Shown in pieces: positions 59,309 through 64,000 of a stretch of DNA of 64,000 nt (position 1 is the stretch's first letter; each line of letters starts with the position of its first letter). The notes beneath the pieces are model-generated. The model did not search any database. It worked only from the letters and a program-made list of their open reading frames with translations, and had not been told where the DNA came from. A program made the translations under genes and the position numbers. Location of the stretch: assembly GCA_910589425.1 (NCBI GenBank), contig CAJUSZ010000010.1, forward strand, positions 1-64,000, written 5' to 3'. The DNA is from an uncultured Muribaculaceae bacterium. Its GTDB lineage: Bacteria; Bacteroidota; Bacteroidia; Bacteroidales; Muribaculaceae.

Positions 59309-62300
59309 ATGAACAGACTATTAATTGTATTGGCTTGCCTTATCATAGGATTACCGACATTTGCCTCGCGTACAGCGTCTCAAAAGGAGCCTTCGCGGAA
59401 TGGCATGCCTGATTTCGCGTTCCCACAGACAGTTATAGAAAACACGCACGGTGAAATCAAAAAATTCATCGACAATCGAGATTATGCCAATGCTTTGCGG
59501 GCAGCCATGCAACAGACCATAGCCAACGGGCTGATCGACAAGAACCGGACAATGGGATCAATAAAACTGATCGACTCAATCGCCGGGTTAATGCCAGACA
59601 ATTATAAAGCGCTTGCCCGACTTATTGACGCGCAGATATATCTTGACTTTTACCAGACAAACCGTGGAGTCTTCAATTCGCGGACATTACCACTCGACCA
59701 CTTTCCTGATGACCTTAATGAATGGAGCCGCGGTCTGTTTGCAAAGAAAATAGTATCTCTTGTCAAGGAATCTGTCGGTCTGGTAGACGGCGACGGTCTC
59801 CCTTTGAGTAAAATCGCCCCGGTGCTAACCTCGGTCGAGATGGAATTCCTCATCCCAGCTGAGAAAGACTTCATATCATACAAGAGTGTGGATATGCTGG
59901 ACAGATTTGCATCTGATACCCAATCGTCTATCCCTTTCAGAACTGTTGGAGAAAGTCAGGCTCCGCAGTCATCCTCCCCATATTCGGAGGCAGCCTTACT
60001 CGCTTCGGAACTTATCGATAAAACTATTGAAGATTACCGACAGCGAGGCAAAACCTACCCTCTTGCGTATGCCATGTCTGTCAAAGCAAACCGGCTACGC
60101 GGAGATAAACTTGACAGCTGGCTCGAAAAATGCTATACCGAACTGCAAACCACCCCGGCTTCCATAATCATACTTGACAAGATGGCTGAATCCAGTTCAT
60201 TGGATGGTTATATATACTCCGATAAGGTTGACACAAAAGAGGTCGCACGCGCCAAAAAATTTTACGACAGGGCTTCCGACGCTCTGAAGAAATGGCCGGA
60301 AGATTATGGAGCGGTTCGGCTCTCAAACGCTATCCAGACGCTGACTTCTACAGTGGTCCGGACTAACACCAAATCGCAGTTCACCACCGAAGACAACGTC
60401 AAGGTCTCGGTGGCCATATCCAACACGCCGTCTTCACATATACTTCTTTTCAAGCTGCCGGACTCACAGACCGGTGGATCCGAGAAAGTCTCCTCTATTA
60501 TCGCCAATTCGAAAGTAATCAAATCAATCCCGATAAAGACCGCTTGTCCTGTTCCATGCAGAACCGACACCAGCGTCGATTTCGGAAAACTTCCGTTCGG
60601 AATCTACGCTGCGATTCCATCGGCATCACCCTCGGCTCAGGGGATCCCCGCCAATGTAGCATCATCCCGTGTACGCCCGTTCAGGATCAGCAACATGCGA
60701 AACATGAGCTTCACAGTCAACGGCGAACATCAGTCCCGCAGAGTATATGTTGTGGACGCCATCAACGGCTCACCTGTAGCCGGAGCAAAAGTTGAATTCC
60801 GTAAATATAAAAACAACCGGATTGTTACCAATAATGTTCTTTTCACCGACAAGGATGGATTTGTAAATGCTCCGCAAGGCAGCTGGCAACTGAGAATATC
60901 GAAAGGAAAAGACATCCTGCTTGCAGATTCCTATCTTTATGCATCCGGCAAACCGGCGGAACGCACCGTGAAAGGAACGGGTATTCTAACCGATCTTTCA
61001 ATATATCACCCTGGTGATCAGGTAGGCTATGCCGTTATTGCCTATAAGGCATCGGGACATGAATACTCTCTTCTGTGCGACACAGCCGTTACAGTCAACC
61101 TGCGCGACGCCAACCACAACATTGTCTCCACCCAGCAACTGACCACAGACAAACACGGGCGCGCATCAGGCAAATTCACACTCCCCGTATCCGGCTTACT
61201 CGGCCGCTGGTGCCTTGAATCGGAATTCGGGAAAGAAATAGGCAATTACAGCTATTTTGAGGTATCCGACTACAAAGCTCCGGAATTCTTTGTAGAGATC
61301 GACTCCGTGGACACATCTGCTGAATCTGACAATAAAATATTCATCAACGGAAAAGTCCGGACTTTCAGCGGCATGCCGGTACAGGATGCGTCTATCGATT
61401 TTGACATCCGATATGTAAGCTTCGGATGGTGGCGCGGAATCTCCGCTCCGGATGCCACTTATGCCTCCTCGGCAAAGGCCGATTCCGACGGAAAGTTCAG
61501 AATCTGCCTTGACACGGAATTTCTCAAAGACACACCCTACGCATTCGGCGCATACCGCCTCAATCTCAGAGCCACCTCTGCTTCCGGGGAGACCCAGGAA
61601 GCCAATCCGGCCACTTTCGCCCTCGGAAGCGCCTATTCGATAAACCCGGATATACCTTCGCGCATGAACGCAGCGCAGGCTCCTGAATCATTCAAGGTGA
61701 ATGTCTACGACATACTCGGGAAACCTGCAAAGAAGCCGGTCAGCTTCAGCATAACAGACAAGTCCGGCACAAAGCTACTTGAAGGTGTATTCAACTCCCC
61801 GACTATGACTTTCGACATGAAAACGCTGCCGTCCGGGAAATATGATATCAGATTCAATATAGCGGGAGCCGACACCACGGCTTCGGCCACATCCTCATTC
61901 ATTTTGTACCGTCTGTCAGACACCGTTCCGCCTGTCAGCTCAAGACTCTGGATTCCGGAGCGTTCGATCACGGCCAAACCAGGAGAGAAACAAATAGAAG
62001 TGTGCATCGGAAGTTCCTACCCCGACAGCCACATTTTGTGTTACGCGACAGACGCTTCAGGAAAATCAGAGACCAGATGGCTGAAAGTGAATGGCCGAAA
62101 TGAATCGGTTACGGTCAGCGCTCCAAGATCCGGCGAACGGAAATGGCTCACTTTCGCCACCGTAGGCAATCTCCAGACAACGACAGGCGCCGTAGAGATC
62201 CTGCCGGCCGAAACAGCCGGGAAACTGGAGGTGAAAAGCATCAGTTTCCGCGACAGGACAACACCGGGCGACACGGAAAAATGGGAATTCCTGTTCACAT

Positions 62301-64000
62301 TTGCCGGCAAACCGGCTTCCTATCTCCCGACGATGGCTGTGATGTCTGACAAGTCTCTGAACTCGATAGCTCCGTTCCGCTGGAATCTCGCCCCTCAGGG
62401 AGCATCGCGATTCTACAATCCACTATCCTACGATGCCTACTCTGCCGGAAACATCCAGGATTCATTTTTATTGAGAAAAATCCGGAACCGGACTGAGAAG
62501 AATTATCAATTTCCCGACTGGCAGACATACGGTTACAGACTTGTGCCAGCATCATACATGCGCGACTTGCGCATTCGGGGTGCGATGGCTAAAACCGTAC
62601 ACGCCGACATGGTTAAAGACGAGATCGCAACAGAAGAAGTGCTTACTACTGTAAGAGCAACCGCGCTCTATGCTGGGGCGCCTTCAGCGAAAAACTCAGC
62701 CGGCGCCGATAGTAAAAAATTCGCAATGGAAGAATCGGCCGATGAAGGCTCAGGCAACCAGTCTGACGAAACCACACAAATGCGGGATACCGAATGTCCG
62801 CTCGCATGGTTCATGCCAGATCTGGAAACAGATAATAACGGCATTCAGAAAATATCTTTCACAGTCCCGAATTTCAACACGACATGGCAAATGCAGATTC
62901 TCGGATATACGCCTCAATTGAAAAGCACCACGGCCACTTTCGAGACCACATCCGCCAAAGCCGTCATGGTCAGCACAAACACACCGAGATTCCTGCGCAC
63001 AGGAGATGAGGCGACGATCTCGGCCACACTTTATAACGCCGCCGATTCGGCCGCAATGATTCATGGCAAGATCGAGATATATGATCCCGAGAACGGCAAT
63101 GTGATCGCAAGCATCGTATCCCCGGAGAAACTGACAGCCGCCTCAGGCAGCGATCTTATCTCCATAAGTTTCACAGTCCCGGACAATATCCAGTATGCTC
63201 TTCTTAAAGCCTGGGCCATCTCTCCGGAACACAGCGACGGCGAGCAATATCTCATACGGATACTTCCATCGTCCACGCCTGTAACAGAATCAACCGCGTT
63301 CTACATAAATCCGGACAATAAAGAATTCAAGACAAAGCTCCCGGTCTACTCCGACAACGCTTCGGTTACACTCCAGTATTGCGACAACCCAGTATGGTAC
63401 TGCCTGACGGCTTTGCCATCCATATCCAGACCGGACTCCAAATCACTGCTTACGCTGCTATCGGCATATTACGGCTCCGCCACATCATCTGGTCTCATCC
63501 GTAAATATCCGTCGCTGCGCGAAGGCCTTGAAAAGATCATCGCGTCGGAGCCTTCGTCTCCGTTGGCTGAGAACAGTGAACTGAAAACAGTGGAACTCAT
63601 CAATACACCCTGGACAAACAATGCCTCAGCGGAGACTGCCAGGATGCGATCTTTATCATCCTTGATGACTGATGCCACTCCCACACTCTCCCGACTTCTG
63701 GACGACATAGTGTCTCTACAGAATCAGGATGGCGGTTGGAGCTGGTGTCCGGGCATGAAATCATCTCAATTCATGACTCAAAAGACACTCCTCCGGTTTG
63801 GTCAGCTCATCAAGAACGGATATGCTCCGGATGACTCCAGAATAGACCGGGCCATCAGGAAAGGAATGGACTTCATGGACCGGCAGATCCTCGACATTTA
63901 CAGGAAGGGGGACAACACTCTTCAGCCACGCGAGGCTCTGGAATGGCTCTATCCAAAGGTGTTTTTAAAAAAGATTCAAGAAACAAAACCTGTATCAGCC
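59309..64000 (+). CDS. Alpha-2-macroglobulin-like protein, no thioester, 3' end outside window
   Basis: 1,564 codons are visible from MNRLLIVLAC (signal peptide ends TFAS). No stop appears before the window end. The order is a helical N-terminal region (~25-350), then macroglobulin domains (LSIYHPGDQVGYAVIAY ~560, YKAPEFFVEI ~654), the A2M domain (PLAWFMPDLETDNNGIQKISF ~1163), and the thioester-type helical domain with LQNQDGGWSW (~1472). Where relatives have CxEQ after NPVWY..ALP, this protein reads SRPDSKSLL (~1370), so the thioester is missing, as in YfaS-type members. It is probably a large periplasmic or membrane-anchored protein. Confidence 0.85.
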   Translation, partial: MNRLLIVLACLIIGLPTFASRTASQKEPSRNGMPDFAFPQTVIENTHGEIKKFIDNRDYANALRAAMQQTIANGLIDKNRTMGSIKLIDSIAGLMPDNYKALARLIDAQIYLDFYQTNRGVFNSRTLPLDHFPDDLNEWSRGLFAKKIVSLVKESVGLVDGDGLPLSKIAPVLTSVEMEFLIPAEKDFISYKSVDMLDRFASDTQSSIPFRTVGESQAPQSSSPYSEAALLASELIDKTIEDYRQRGKTYPLAYAMSVKANRLRGDKLDSWLEKCYTELQTTPASIIILDKMAESSSLDGYIYSDKVDTKEVARAKKFYDRASDALKKWPEDYGAVRLSNAIQTLTSTVVRTNTKSQFTTEDNVKVSVAISNTPSSHILLFKLPDSQTGGSEKVSSIIANSKVIKSIPIKTACPVPCRTDTSVDFGKLPFGIYAAIPSASPSAQGIPANVASSRVRPFRISNMRNMSFTVNGEHQSRRVYVVDAINGSPVAGAKVEFRKYKNNRIVTNNVLFTDKDGFVNAPQGSWQLRISKGKDILLADSYLYASGKPAERTVKGTGILTDLSIYHPGDQVGYAVIAYKASGHEYSLLCDTAVTVNLRDANHNIVSTQQLTTDKHGRASGKFTLPVSGLLGRWCLESEFGKEIGNYSYFEVSDYKAPEFFVEIDSVDTSAESDNKIFINGKVRTFSGMPVQDASIDFDIRYVSFGWWRGISAPDATYASSAKADSDGKFRICLDTEFLKDTPYAFGAYRLNLRATSASGETQEANPATFALGSAYSINPDIPSRMNAAQAPESFKVNVYDILGKPAKKPVSFSITDKSGTKLLEGVFNSPTMTFDMKTLPSGKYDIRFNIAGADTTASATSSFILYRLSDTVPPVSSRLWIPERSITAKPGEKQIEVCIGSSYPDSHILCYATDASGKSETRWLKVNGRNESVTVSAPRSGERKWLTFATVGNLQTTTGAVEILPAETAGKLEVKSISFRDRTTPGDTEKWEFLFTFAGKPASYLPTMAVMSDKSLNSIAPFRWNLAPQGASRFYNPLSYDAYSAGNIQDSFLLRKIRNRTEKNYQFPDWQTYGYRLVPASYMRDLRIRGAMAKTVHADMVKDEIATEEVLTTVRATALYAGAPSAKNSAGADSKKFAMEESADEGSGNQSDETTQMRDTECPLAWFMPDLETDNNGIQKISFTVPNFNTTWQMQILGYTPQLKSTTATFETTSAKAVMVSTNTPRFLRTGDEATISATLYNAADSAAMIHGKIEIYDPENGNVIASIVSPEKLTAASGSDLISISFTVPDNIQYALLKAWAISPEHSDGEQYLIRILPSSTPVTESTAFYINPDNKEFKTKLPVYSDNASVTLQYCDNPVWYCLTALPSISRPDSKSLLTLLSAYYGSATSSGLIRKYPSLREGLEKIIASEPSSPLAENSELKTVELINTPWTNNASAETARMRSLSSLMTDATPTLSRLLDDIVSLQNQDGGWSWCPGMKSSQFMTQKTLLRFGQLIKNGYAPDDSRIDRAIRKGMDFMDRQILDIYRKGDNTLQPREALEWLYPKVFLKKIQETKPVSA

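Overview
This 64 kb window is a chromosomal segment of a Bacteroidota bacterium, order Bacteroidales. A Muribaculaceae-like gut commensal is my guess, but the family is inferred only. The evidence is: promoters of the Bacteroidota type (TTTG, about 19-20 bases, TAnnTTTG); fused nuoCD with no nuoEFG; the atpDC-BEFHAG gene order; a DUF3822-rsmD pair; TonB-dependent receptors with CarboxypepD_reg domains; DUF4876 and DUF6850 proteins; and C-terminal domains of the type IX secretion (T9SS) sorting kind. I saw no tRNA, rRNA, CRISPR array, phage or intact insertion sequence.

Layout. 1-5 kb: end of a structured repeat, a secreted T9SS-type protein, an outer-membrane protein, an ECF sigma factor and L-asparaginase I. 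5-13 kb (minus strand): M6 metalloprotease, S9 peptidase, RibBA, RsmD and DUF3822, with two copies of a ~200 bp nested-stem repeat in the intergenic spaces. 13.5-31.2 kb (minus): one 18-gene unit in which the whole F1Fo ATP synthase operon (atpD-C-B-E-F-H-A-G) sits between nuoH and nuoI of the complex I operon, under one clear promoter ahead of nuoA. 31.4-34.7 kb: TonB-dependent receptor plus lipoprotein. 34.8-39.7 kb: L-serine ammonia-lyase, RNase Z, LptF/LptG permease and an SH3-like secreted protein. 39.8-48.3 kb (minus): TonB receptor, DUF4876 lipoprotein, DUF6850 barrel and M16 protease in a tightly coupled operon. 48.5-53.0 kb: a paralogue of the first secreted protein and an outer-membrane beta-barrel receptor. 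53.0-54.1 kb: a non-coding, AT-rich stretch. 54.1-64 kb: OPT transporter, DUF1460-like protein, GT2-like protein, a PxGYF membrane protein with a Spy/CpxP-like partner, and an alpha-2-macroglobulin-like protein that runs off the window.

How it fits together. The core is energy conservation: proton-pumping complex I without an NADH module, physically merged with the ATP synthase that uses the gradient. Around it are envelope functions: uptake receptors, secreted and periplasmic proteases and peptidases, LPS export, and an envelope-stress-like pair. Several envelope proteins look catalytically degenerate: the DUF1460 protein lacks the expected Cys/His, the GT2 protein lacks its Asp motifs, and the macroglobulin lacks the thioester.

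The observations most worth following up are the merged nuo-atp operon, the structured repeat family whose arms co-vary between copies, and a ~45 bp sequence repeated beside two terminators.
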